Source: Synergistaceae bacterium UBA5560
Lineage (GTDB): Bacteria > Synergistota > Synergistia > Synergistales > Aminiphilaceae
DNA: 40,572 nucleotides
Direction of reading: 5' to 3'
NCBI GenBank assembly: GCA_002425685.1
Contig: DIMS01000116.1
Span: forward strand, 52,662-93,233
The notes beneath the pieces were generated by a model that did no database searches, was not told the DNA's origin, and was given only the letters and a program-made list of their open reading frames with translations. The translations under genes were made by a program, and so were the position numbers. This document shows positions 24,070 through 31,836 of this stretch, in pieces (position 1 is the stretch's first letter; each line of letters opens with the position of its first letter).

Positions 24070-25386
24070 TCAGAACTTGACGGGCACGGCCTGGAAGGTC
24101 GGCTTGTCCGGCAACGGAGCAGCAACGGAGGGTTTCCGGAAGAACGCCTCCAGCTCAAGCGTCTCCGGGCAGAAATAGAGGAGCTGCGCGGTATGGGTGG
24201 AATACAGGTCTCCCTGGTCTCGATTGCCCGGTTTGCCCGTGCTCGAATAGGATGCGACGGCCTTCAGCTCCGTCCCCGTCACCAGTTCCCCCGCGAGGCG
24301 GAGCTGCGTCGCCATAGAGCTCCAACGCATGGCGTTCGTGGGAAAAGGCGTGTGGTTGTCCGTGTTTCCCAGGAGAATGAAGGAGTTGACCGCCGCGATG
24401 GACTCGTCGATTCCCCAGGCGATGCCGGGGTTGAACCCCGGGTTCGTCTCGGAGCTGGCGGTGCGCACCCTTCTGGAGACGTTCGTGCCGAGACCCCGGA
24501 GGTTGTTCTCCAGCACTCGCGCCTCCCTTCCGTCCGCGAGAAAGATCAGATGGTTCACCGTGTAGTTCCTCTGGGAGTTTCTCATGTCGTCCGCCACGTC
24601 GCCGAGCGCTGCGGCGTTCTCCACGGCGCGCCGCAGATCGAAGGTGTAGGAGCGGCATCCCGTGTAGCTGTACTCGCTTCCCGTCTGGGAATCGAGGACC
24701 GCCGCGAAGACTCCCCGGCTGTTGAAGCCCGTGAGCATGCCGAGCATTCCCACGTACCCCACCATGGCGTAGGAGCGGGTACCGTTCTTCACGACGGTCA
24801 CGGCGTTCACCCGGGAGAGCTGCTCCTGGCTTCCGGAAAACCACTCCAGGCTGCGGACGAGCTGGGTCTTTCCCGTGACGGAGCGGTTTCCCCACACGGC
24901 GAGGGCGTTGCAGGCCGTGGCCCGAGCCACGTCGGGAACGAGATTGAGGAGGAAGAACTCGTCCACGGAAAGACGGCCGTCGCCGAGCTTGTTCTCCGTG
25001 ATGAGATTGTCCGCGAAGCCCTCCAGTTCCTCCAGGTAGGTGGCATCCAGGTTCTTTCGGATCTCCTCGGCACGGGAGAGGAAGAGCTGGTAGAGGAAGT
25101 CCGTCTTCTCCGCCAGCTCGGCGAGGTAGGAGTCGAGGGCCGATTCGTATCCTGGAACGGTGACGAGCACCTTCCTTCCGTACTCCTGCCCCACCTCGAA
25201 GGGTGAAAAACCCTCGTTGTAGTTCAGCACGATCTCGTAGTAGTTCCCCTTGTTGGTCACCGACACCGCCTTGTCCGCCGGATGCGGCGTACCTCCGCCC
25301 CCGCCTCCTCCGCCGCATCCGCCGAGGAGAAACAGAGACAGGCCGCAAAAGAGCCCAAGAAACCACATTTTCGATGACGTTTTCAC
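24070..25386 (-). CDS. Lipoprotein with C45-type (acyltransferase/hydrolase) Ntn-hydrolase domain
   Basis: A 438-residue exported protein. The start GTG 25386 gives a signal peptide with lipobox LGGC (Cys24), followed by eight glycines, so it should be lipid-anchored. A segment of about 130 residues precedes ATACNALAVWG, whose Cys159 is followed by TQLVRSLEW. This resembles the nucleophile Cys and RNLDW-type motif of peptidase family C45 / isopenicillin acyltransferase-like Ntn hydrolases, which cut themselves to expose that Cys. Later motifs include GFNSRGVFAAVLDSQTG and LLGNTDNHTPFPTNAMRW. Substrate unknown, perhaps an amide or peptide. GGAGG lies ten nt upstream of the start. Confidence 0.72.
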   Translation of the reverse strand: MKTSSKMWFLGLFCGLSLFLLGGCGGGGGGGGTPHPADKAVSVTNKGNYYEIVLNYNEGFSPFEVGQEYGRKVLVTVPGYESALDSYLAELAEKTDFLYQLFLSRAEEIRKNLDATYLEELEGFADNLITENKLGDGRLSVDEFFLLNLVPDVARATACNALAVWGNRSVTGKTQLVRSLEWFSGSQEQLSRVNAVTVVKNGTRSYAMVGYVGMLGMLTGFNSRGVFAAVLDSQTGSEYSYTGCRSYTFDLRRAVENAAALGDVADDMRNSQRNYTVNHLIFLADGREARVLENNLRGLGTNVSRRVRTASSETNPGFNPGIAWGIDESIAAVNSFILLGNTDNHTPFPTNAMRWSSMATQLRLAGELVTGTELKAVASYSSTGKPGNRDQGDLYSTHTAQLLYFCPETLELEAFFRKPSVAAPLPDKPTFQAVPVKF

Positions 25387-25721
25387 AGTTCCACTCCCTC
25401 CTTGATTTTCCCTTCGACTTTCCGGGGTACACCGCTGCTTCCGCAGAGCGCCGAAGCACCTCCGCAGACGGAAGGTGCTTGGCGCGCCGGGGAAGTGTTT
25501 CGCCGAGTCAGTTACGGGAACCACTATCGAAGGTCATTATACCGTAGTATAGTTGGGGAGAGTTGGGGAAAAAACAACAGAAAAATCCGAACCAACCGCT
25601 CCCGGCGAATCCGAGCACCCGTGAGGCGATTTCCGCGTTTTTCCCGGTGCGCGCTTCGATCCTGGAGAACCGGCATCCGACGTGACATCGATGCGCCGGA
25701 AAGCACGAAGGAGGACGTCTC
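25387..25721. other. Divergent regulatory spacer between lipoprotein and DUF1847 genes
   Basis: Holds a possible minus-strand -10 box TATAAT (25541-25536) without a good -35 box, an inverted repeat TATAC-CGTA-GTATA (25538-25551), two direct copies of AGTTGGGG, and a hairpin (25454-25480) that would lie in the lipoprotein leader. No gene. Confidence 0.5.
25454..25480 (-). repeat. Hairpin in the lipoprotein 5' leader
   Basis: AAGCACC at one end pairs with GGTGCTT at the other, and the inner TCCG / CGGA extends the stem with one bulged base. No T-run follows on either strand, so it is not a standard terminator. Confidence 0.55.
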
Positions 25722-26318
25722 ATGCGTTGCGATCTGTGCAAGGAAAAACCCTGTACCGAAGGAAACCCCTGTGTTCCCAAGGAAAGCCGCTCCCTCTACC
25801 TGGACCCGGAATCGGCGCGCATTCTCGCCGTGGGCGCCGAGGTGGAGGCGAAATACTACGGCATGCTCTGCCGCCTGGACGAAATTCTCGAGTTCTCCCG
25901 CCGCTTGGGCGTTTCCCGCATCGGCCTCGCCTTCTGCGTGGGGCTGGCCGAAGAAGCCGCCGTGGTGGGAGAGATCTTCGCCCGGGAGTTCACCCTTCAC
26001 TCGGTGTGTTGCAAGGTTGGGGGCATCAGCAAAAAGGAACTGGGCGTCGTGGGGGCACCCTGGCTCGGCGAAGCCTCGTGCAATCCAGCCCAGCAGGCGA
26101 AAGTCCTCGCCGAGGCGGACTGCGAGCTTGCAGTGCTCCTCGGACTCTGTGTCGGTCACGACATGCTCTTCCACAAGAACTGGACGCGCCCCGTGACGAC
26201 TCTTGCCGTCAAGGACCGCAAGCTCGGGCACAATCCCCTCGCCGCGATCTACTGCCCCTACCTGCGGAAGCATCTGGGCAAAAAACCACGGGAGCGTACC
26301 GAGGCGGATTTCTCCTGA
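25722..26318 (+). CDS. DUF1847 metal-binding-like protein
   Basis: A 198-residue soluble protein matching the DUF1847 pattern. It opens with a cysteine cluster (Cys3, Cys6, Cys11, Cys17) in MRCDLCKEKPCTEGNPC, then has LGVSRIGLAFCVGLAEEA, HSVCCKVGGISKKELG, CNPAQQAKVLAE and LGLCVGHDMLFHKNW. The many conserved Cys suggest metal or iron-sulfur binding; function is not known. Such genes are found mainly in anaerobes. AGGAGG lies seven nt upstream of ATG 25722. It appears to be a single-gene transcript, divergent from the lipoprotein. Confidence 0.88.
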   Translation: MRCDLCKEKPCTEGNPCVPKESRSLYLDPESARILAVGAEVEAKYYGMLCRLDEILEFSRRLGVSRIGLAFCVGLAEEAAVVGEIFAREFTLHSVCCKVGGISKKELGVVGAPWLGEASCNPAQQAKVLAEADCELAVLLGLCVGHDMLFHKNWTRPVTTLAVKDRKLGHNPLAAIYCPYLRKHLGKKPRERTEADFS

Positions 26319-27467
26319 TCCGGTGCGCTGTTCCAGGTTCCGCGAGACAGAACAGGCAAAACCGGTTTTGTGAAATGTCGCGTTCAGGCGGAAGAGCCGC
26401 TTCTTCCTCGTTCCAGACGAACCGCCTCTTCCGCCGCCGTTTTCTCCTTTTCATCCTCTGTCCGGAACCGTCGCTTTTTTTCGCTCCCTTCAGACGCAAA
26501 AAACACCCTGTCGTCCGTATCTTCCCGAACACCGACCCATGCCAGCGCCTGATACGGGCACTGTGCGCCGCAACCAACGAGGCGTGGATGGAGTCCAGCC
26601 GCTACCGCAACATGGGACTGTTGATCGGACACAAAAAGGCATTCCTGGACAAGTGCGACTCATCGTCGCAGGCGGCCGCCGAACACCATGAAAACCTTTT
26701 TGCGCAGGCGGGACACACGCAACGCAGACATCGTGCCTCTCCCATGCTCGAAAGAACGCCGCTCCTCCTCCAGGCCCGGAAAAACACCGCTCCCCCCATC
26801 CATAAAGAATGGCAGAGAGTATTTGCCCTGTTCCGTCACACACGCCCCGTATCGCCCTTGACGACCGGGGCGCTTTCCTGTAAAACTTGCGTCGGGAGCA
26901 TATTTTCCCGTCTCGTCGCGAAAAAGCGCTGCTGCGATACCGCGACGGAAACGCCTGTGCAAAAAGGCTTCTCTGCGAAGGCGCTCCGAGACGGAAACGA
27001 TCGTGGAAGAGGAATGACGACGGATGGTACGGGAGCGAATGCGGAGGGAGACCACGCCTTCCTGCGAAAATTTTTCCCGAAAGAACGCCGAACCGCCGCT
27101 ATTACCTCGCTAAAACACGGAAAGAAGGGAAATTCCATGAGACGAACACCGTTTCTTCCCTCTCCCCCACCCCCGAAGGGCATGACCGCGACACGGGCGG
27201 AGTACCGCCGGAACAGTCTCGTCTGACCCCCTCGGGCCGTCTCGTTTTCCCGAAAGAAGAAGGGCCGCAGTGGTTTTTGTGGCACGGTTCCCTCGGAGTT
27301 TCTCCGCGGGAACTGTTGGTGGTGTGTTCCTGATCCTACCGCCACCGCTTTTCTTTCTGCTTTCCTTCTAAGACAGACCGATCTCCCCCACGGGTTCGAC
27401 GGGTACCGCTGTTCCGATGCGGTACTTCAGGATGTTTTTTTGTTGTCGAAACGAGGAGTTGATCGTC
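26319..27467. other. Non-coding, apparently decayed region
   Basis: Over 1.1 kb without a gene I can support. Long open frames exist on both strands but have no domain, unusual Arg/Ser/Pro-rich composition and mutual overlap. The one recognisable piece is a transposase C-terminal fragment at 26492-26630, so the stretch is probably the remains of an insertion. Confidence 0.55.
26492..26630 (+). pseudogene. C-terminal remnant of an IS256-like (mutator) transposase
   Basis: In one plus-strand frame the translation RRKKHPVVRIFPNTDPC, then QRLIRALCAATNEAWMESSR and YRNMG, matches the end of one subgroup of mutator-type transposases (RRRTxVVRxFPNExSCLRLV, ALLxEISEEW, then a YLxM-like end). No catalytic DDE part is found upstream, and the frame reads on with no stop at the usual end. 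No terminal repeats could be seen. Identification rests on pattern recall over about 40 residues. Confidence 0.55.
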
Positions 27468-28670
27468 GTGTCCCGCATCACATCGCTCGTGGGGCTCATC
27501 GCCTCCGCACTGCTGCTCATGCTCGGCGTGGGCATGATCATGTCCGTTCTTCCCGGAAAAACCATGATCGCCGCCGGATCCACCCATGCCGTGGGCTATC
27601 TCGCCTCCGCCTTCGCCGTTTCCTATGTGGCACTCCAGGTTCCCGTGGGCATGCTCGCCGACCGGTGGGGCTTCAAGCCCTTTCTCGCCGGAGGATACCT
27701 CCTCTGCGCCGGTGCGGGACTGCTCTACTGGAGCGGCACATCCCTGTCCTTCCTCTTCGCGGGACGCCTTCTCCAGGGAGCGGGAGAAGTGCCCATCTGG
27801 GCGTTGGGGCCGGCGCTGTTCGCCGCCCTCTTTCCCGACATGCGGGGAAAGGTCGTGGGGCTCTACAACGCGGCCATTCACCTGGGACTCACCGCAGGCC
27901 CTTTCGCGGGGCTTCTTCTGAGCAGGGCCGCCGGAGAGGATTCCCTCTTCCTGGCCTTCGCGCTGCTGAGCGGCCTGGGAGCACTGCTCGTGCTCGTCAC
28001 GATCCGCAACACGGACCGGGAAGAACAGGCCGCGGCAACGCCGAAGCCGAGCCTCGCGGTGCTCCGCAGGATCGTCGCGTCCCGGAGCGTCGCTCCAGCG
28101 CTGGCGGGCATCGCTCTCTACGGGGCCGGATACGGTCTCTTCATCACCCACATTCCCGGAGACCTCATCGCCGTCCGGGGATTCTCCCCGGAGGGGATGG
28201 GCGCGTATTTCACGCTTTTCTACGCCACCATCAGCCTTACCCAGCTCGTGAGCGGCCCTCTCTGCGATCGGTTCGGTACCCGGCGCTTCATGATCGGCGG
28301 CTGTCTTCTCGCCGCTGCAGGGATCGGTGGTTTTCCCTTCCTCGGCGACGCCGCCGCCCTGTTCGCTCTCGGCGCCGCCGGAACGGGACTGGGTATCTTC
28401 TACCTGGCCTCCCTGGCCTTCGTCAACGAGACCGTTCCCGAGGAGATCCGGGGCGGCATCGCCGGAACCTACTTCTTCTTCTGGGGAGCCGGCTATTTCC
28501 TCGGCCCCCTGCTTTTCGGAAAGGCCGTGCAGTACGGACAGGGAACCGGAGCCTTCGAGGCCTTCGCGCTCCTTCTCGCCCTGGCCGCTCTGGCGCTCCT
28601 CCTCTCGGGAAGATCCCTCCCGGAAGAGAACGTGTTCGCGGGAGCAGCGGAGACGGAACAGGCGGAATAG
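27468..28670 (+). CDS. Major facilitator superfamily transporter
   Basis: A 400-residue membrane protein with about twelve hydrophobic segments in two halves. The loop after helix 2 reads GMLADRWGFKPFLAGG, the MFS signature G-x-x-x-D-R-x-G, and an equivalent GPLCDRFGTRRFMIGG occurs in the second half. GRLLQGAGEVPIWALGPAL in helix 4 is also typical. Substrate cannot be inferred; no partner gene lies close. GTG 27468 is preferred because GAGGAG is nine nt upstream; ATG 27417 would add 17 residues. The upstream region is the decayed stretch. Confidence 0.85.
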   Translation: MSRITSLVGLIASALLLMLGVGMIMSVLPGKTMIAAGSTHAVGYLASAFAVSYVALQVPVGMLADRWGFKPFLAGGYLLCAGAGLLYWSGTSLSFLFAGRLLQGAGEVPIWALGPALFAALFPDMRGKVVGLYNAAIHLGLTAGPFAGLLLSRAAGEDSLFLAFALLSGLGALLVLVTIRNTDREEQAAATPKPSLAVLRRIVASRSVAPALAGIALYGAGYGLFITHIPGDLIAVRGFSPEGMGAYFTLFYATISLTQLVSGPLCDRFGTRRFMIGGCLLAAAGIGGFPFLGDAAALFALGAAGTGLGIFYLASLAFVNETVPEEIRGGIAGTYFFFWGAGYFLGPLLFGKAVQYGQGTGAFEAFALLLALAALALLLSGRSLPEENVFAGAAETEQAE

Positions 28671-29064
28671 ACGGGCAAAACAACCGGCAAAAAACAGACA
28701 ACAGAGAGTGAAAAAGGCGCCCCGGACGAAGCCCCTGCGGCCTCACTGCGCGCAGATTCCTTTGAGAACAACATGTGCCACCGCAGGGGATTCGTCCAGG
28801 GAGCGTCCGAAAAGAAAACGTCCTCTCGGGGACTTTTTCGGAGGTTTCAGAGGCGTATCAGCAGCCCGGCACCACCGGATCATGGAGGAAACGACGCAGA
28901 CCATGGCAGGAAAGGCACGAGCACGGTTGTCACACCGCACCGAGGTCCGGCAAGAGCATTCGCGGCAATGCAAGAGGCGAAACAAGTTCGGTCCAGTCCC
29001 ATCACTCCGGAGAAAGCAAGGCCATCGCATTGAGCATTGAGCGAGGACAAAGGAGGAAAACGCC
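28671..29064. other. Intergenic region with a long imperfect hairpin
   Basis: The spacer between the MFS and SDR genes. Besides the inverted repeat at 28724-28797, TCCGAAAAG near 28806 can pair with CTTTTTCGGA near 28833. No gene or clear promoter is recognised. Confidence 0.5.
28724..28797. repeat. Long inverted repeat after the MFS gene
   Basis: GGACGAAGCCCCTGCGG (28724-28740) matches the complement of CCGCAGGGGATTCGTCC (28781-28797) at 16 of 17 positions, around a 40-nt loop. No T-run follows, so it is not an ordinary terminator; it could be mRNA 3'-end structure or a remnant of a repeat. Confidence 0.6.
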
Positions 29065-29817
29065 ATGAAGGGAAAAGTCGCCGTCGTCACGGGAGGAGGC
29101 CAGGGAATCGGACGATGTATCGCCCGCATGTTCGTCGAGGCGGGCATGGGAGTAGTCATCGCCGAAAAGGATGTGGAGGCGGGAAGTACAGCCCAGGAAG
29201 AGCTGTCGCCTCGGGGAGAAGCGGTCTTTCTGGAGACCGACCTGTGCGACGAAAACTCCGTGCGGACCATGGTCGCCTCTTGCCTGGAACGGTTCGGCCG
29301 CATCGACGTACTGGTGAACAACGCGGGGATCATGTACGAGAAACCACTGGAGGAACTCTCACTCCAGGAATGGAACCGCGTGCTCGCCACAAACCTCACC
29401 GGGGCCTTTCTCTGCGCCAGGGAGTGCGCCCCTTCGCTCCGGGCGAACCGGGGAAGCATCGTGAACATCGCCTCCACGAGAGCCCACATGTCGGAGCCGC
29501 ACACTGAGTCCTACGCCGCCTCGAAGGGAGGGCTCGTGGCGCTGACCCACGCTCTTGCAGTGAGCCTGGGGCCGGAGGTGCGTGTGAACGCCGTCAGCCC
29601 GGGCTGGATCGAGGTACGGGATTGGAAAAAACCATCTCTGCGGGAGGAACCGATCCTCACCCCGGAAGATCATCTGCAGCATCCCGCGGGACGGGTGGGA
29701 CGCCCCGAGGACGTGGCGGCCCTCGTGCTCTTTCTCGCCTCCTCCCGGAGCGGCTTCGTGACGGGACAGGAATTTCTCGTCGACGGCGGCATGACCAGGA
29801 AGATGATCTACCGCTGA
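29065..29817 (+). CDS. Short-chain dehydrogenase/reductase (SDR) oxidoreductase
   Basis: A classical SDR of 250 residues. The cofactor loop TGGGQGIG is at 9-16, NNAG at 85-88, and the catalytic triad can be placed as Ser137, Tyr150 and Lys154 (YAASK). The acidic residues after the second strand (AEKD) suggest NAD(H) preference. The C-terminus has the usual GFVTGQEFLVDGGM. The substrate is unknown; FabG-like or sugar/alcohol dehydrogenase roles are possible. AAAGGAGG eight nt before ATG 29065 is a strong site. It lies between the MFS gene and the tetR operon but seems to be its own transcript. Confidence 0.9.
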   Translation: MKGKVAVVTGGGQGIGRCIARMFVEAGMGVVIAEKDVEAGSTAQEELSPRGEAVFLETDLCDENSVRTMVASCLERFGRIDVLVNNAGIMYEKPLEELSLQEWNRVLATNLTGAFLCARECAPSLRANRGSIVNIASTRAHMSEPHTESYAASKGGLVALTHALAVSLGPEVRVNAVSPGWIEVRDWKKPSLREEPILTPEDHLQHPAGRVGRPEDVAALVLFLASSRSGFVTGQEFLVDGGMTRKMIYR

Positions 29818-30026
29818 GACATTCCGGAACACGTTTCTCGAAACGGCCGTGCACACCGGGGGCGGCCTCCGGCGGATCCTTGCCGAAGCGCATGCTGCAC
29901 GCTCCGCACTTGACTGCCGCAAACATGCCGCGACAGGACACTGCTTAGAATCAGGGCCGCAAGGAAAAAGGGATGCGCGCAGCGGCTTCCGAGTCGAAGG
30001 GATGGACGCCAGAATCTTTTGACCGT

Positions 30027-30055
30027 TTGACCGTTTTCGTTCAATCGGTTATAAA
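30027..30055 (+). promoter_or_regulatory. Promoter of the tetR efflux operon, with operator-like repeats
   Basis: TTGACC (30027-30032) and TATAAA (30050-30055) are 17 nt apart. TTTGACCG occurs twice in tandem just before and over the -35 box, and GACCGTTT is partly mirrored by AATCGGTT between the boxes. This is a likely site of TetR self-control. The predicted transcription start is at or within a base or two of the tetR ATG at 30062. Confidence 0.7.
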
Positions 30056-30061
30056 GAGCCT

Positions 30062-31111
30062 ATGAAACCCTTCGACGAAAAGAACAGCCGTTCGGAAAAA
30101 CTGCTTGACGCGGCGGGGCGCCTCTTCGCCCGCTGGGGCTACGACAAGACCTCCGTGGAGGAAATCGCCCGGGAGGCCCACATCTCCAAGGGTGCGGTCT
30201 ATCTGGAGTTCCGGGACAAGGAAGCGCTGTTCCGCGCCGTGGTCTACCGGGAACTCGCCCGGTACGCCGAGGACTGGCTTCGCCGCTTCGAGGGCGACTC
30301 CAACGGATGGAGCTTCGCCTCCATGTTCCGCCACAGCATCGCCGCCATGGACGAGAACCGTTTCGTCAAGGGGCTGGTGACGCGGGACCGGCAGCTCTAC
30401 GGAGATTTTCTGAAACGCGACGCGACGTTGGTCTCCATGGCCCTCTCCATGCGGCGGGAACTCTTCGATGCGCTCCAGCAGGCGGGAATCATGCGGCGCG
30501 ACATCTCCCCGGAAGCGCTCGCCTTTCTCGTGACCACCATAGGGTACGGTCTCATCGCCGGAAGGGACATCATCCCCGAGGAGAACCGCATCTCCCTTGA
30601 GGACGCCCTTCAGGCCCTGGCGCTTCTCCTGGACCGGGGGCTGGCGCCCGGCGGGGAAACGGACAGAGACGCGGCGCGATGTTTCTTCATCCGGGTGACG
30701 GAGAAGGCTCGTGCGTCGCTGAAGGAACTGCTCGCCTTCGGAAAGGAAACGAGCACGGCAGGGGCTTCGGCGAAGACACCATGCCCGGAGACGCCAAAAC
30801 ATACGCAACACCGGAGCATCCACCCAAGCACCACCGGCTCGGAAACAGTCCCTGCAGGAAGTGACGAGAATCGCGGCGGAGCGCAGGCGGCGGAGGCAAA
30901 CCAAGCGGCCACACCCGGAAACACGCAAAAGGGCAGTATGCGTACGGACGGTGGAGAGCGCTCTGAAGGTGGGGACGCGGAGGTCTCCGAAAGCGAGACG
31001 TTCAGAGATCGCACCCTTTCCCGCGCAGACAAAAACCGCCGCAAGGAAAGAACGGGCACTCCGTCGGGATCCGCCCCGACAGCCCCGGAGAGGAGGCGGG
31101 ATACGCGATGA
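30062..31111 (+). CDS. TetR/AcrR-family regulator with long C-terminal tail
   Basis: The first 60 residues form a TetR-type HTH domain (KLLDAAGRLFARWGYDKTSV, then EEIAREAHISKGAVYLEF). A helical ligand/dimer domain follows to about residue 235. The last 110 or so residues are unusual: Ser, Thr, Pro, Glu, Gly and Arg-rich, apparently disordered and unlike the family, whose normal length is about 200. The reading frame is real to its end in that the stop overlaps the ABC ATPase start (ATGA). No SD precedes ATG 30062 and the promoter sits so close that the mRNA may be leaderless. It probably represses the downstream efflux genes. Confidence 0.85.
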   Translation: MKPFDEKNSRSEKLLDAAGRLFARWGYDKTSVEEIAREAHISKGAVYLEFRDKEALFRAVVYRELARYAEDWLRRFEGDSNGWSFASMFRHSIAAMDENRFVKGLVTRDRQLYGDFLKRDATLVSMALSMRRELFDALQQAGIMRRDISPEALAFLVTTIGYGLIAGRDIIPEENRISLEDALQALALLLDRGLAPGGETDRDAARCFFIRVTEKARASLKELLAFGKETSTAGASAKTPCPETPKHTQHRSIHPSTTGSETVPAGSDENRGGAQAAEANQAATPGNTQKGSMRTDGGERSEGGDAEVSESETFRDRTLSRADKNRRKERTGTPSGSAPTAPERRRDTR

Positions 31112-31830
31112 CGACGGCCTCGTCTCCCCCGCTCTACCGAGCCCGGGGAATCACAAAGGTCTACTTTCCCGGAGAGGAGATGGAGGTGCGAGCCCTCGAT
31201 GGTGTGGACCTCGACCTCCACGAGGGAGAGCTGGCGGTGCTCCTCGGCGCCTCGGGGAGCGGCAAATCCACGCTGCTGAACATTCTGGGGGGGCTCGACG
31301 TCCCCACCGGCGGCACGCTCTTCTACCGCGACCGTGATCTCACGGACGCGGACGAGCGGGATCTCACCCTCTTCCGGAGGGACGTGGCGGGCTTCGTCTT
31401 TCAGTTCTACAACCTCATTCCCAGCCTGACCGCCCGGGAAAACGTGGCGCTCATCACGGAGATCGCCCCGAACCCCATGCCCCCCGAGGAGGCCTTGGGT
31501 CTGGTGGGGCTCGCGGACAGGATGGACGCCTTTCCCTCCCAGCTCTCAGGGGGACAGCAGCAACGCGTCGCCGTCGCCCGGGCCATCGCCAAGCGACCGG
31601 AAGTGCTGCTCTGCGACGAGCCCACGGGAGCGCTGGACGTGAACACGGGAATCACCGTCCTCGAAGCGCTGGAGAGAGTAAACCGCGAGCTGGGCACCCT
31701 GGTGGTGCTCATCACCCACAACGCGGCCATCGCGGCCATGGCGGACCGGGTGATCTCCCTCTCGGCGGGGCGCATCGTCTCCGTTGCGCCCAATGCGACC
31801 CGCGTTCCCGCGCGGTCGCTTTCCTGGTGA
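31108..31830 (+). CDS. ABC transporter ATPase, MacB/LolD type
   Basis: A 240-residue ATPase. It has Walker A GASGSGKST (47-55), Q-loop Gln99, signature LSGGQ (146-150), Walker B LLCDEPTGALD, and the switch His204 in LITHN. The sequence GEEMEVRALDGVDLDL and the LSGGQQQRVAVARAI context are typical of the LolD/MacB/FtsE group, which power FtsX-like permeases. It is followed by such a permease and an adaptor. Start ATG 31108 overlaps the tetR stop, with AGGAGG about 11 nt upstream. Confidence 0.93.
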   Translation: MTTASSPPLYRARGITKVYFPGEEMEVRALDGVDLDLHEGELAVLLGASGSGKSTLLNILGGLDVPTGGTLFYRDRDLTDADERDLTLFRRDVAGFVFQFYNLIPSLTARENVALITEIAPNPMPPEEALGLVGLADRMDAFPSQLSGGQQQRVAVARAIAKRPEVLLCDEPTGALDVNTGITVLEALERVNRELGTLVVLITHNAAIAAMADRVISLSAGRIVSVAPNATRVPARSLSW

Positions 31831-31836
31831 TCCGCC

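Noticed and set aside
26858..26886. Promoter-like TTGACG-N17-TAAAAC
   Set aside because: No gene follows it within the decayed region, so chance is the simpler reading.
27138..27226. 29-residue ORF after a GGGAAATTCC sequence
   Set aside because: Low-complexity Pro-rich peptide inside the decayed region with a poor ribosome-binding site.
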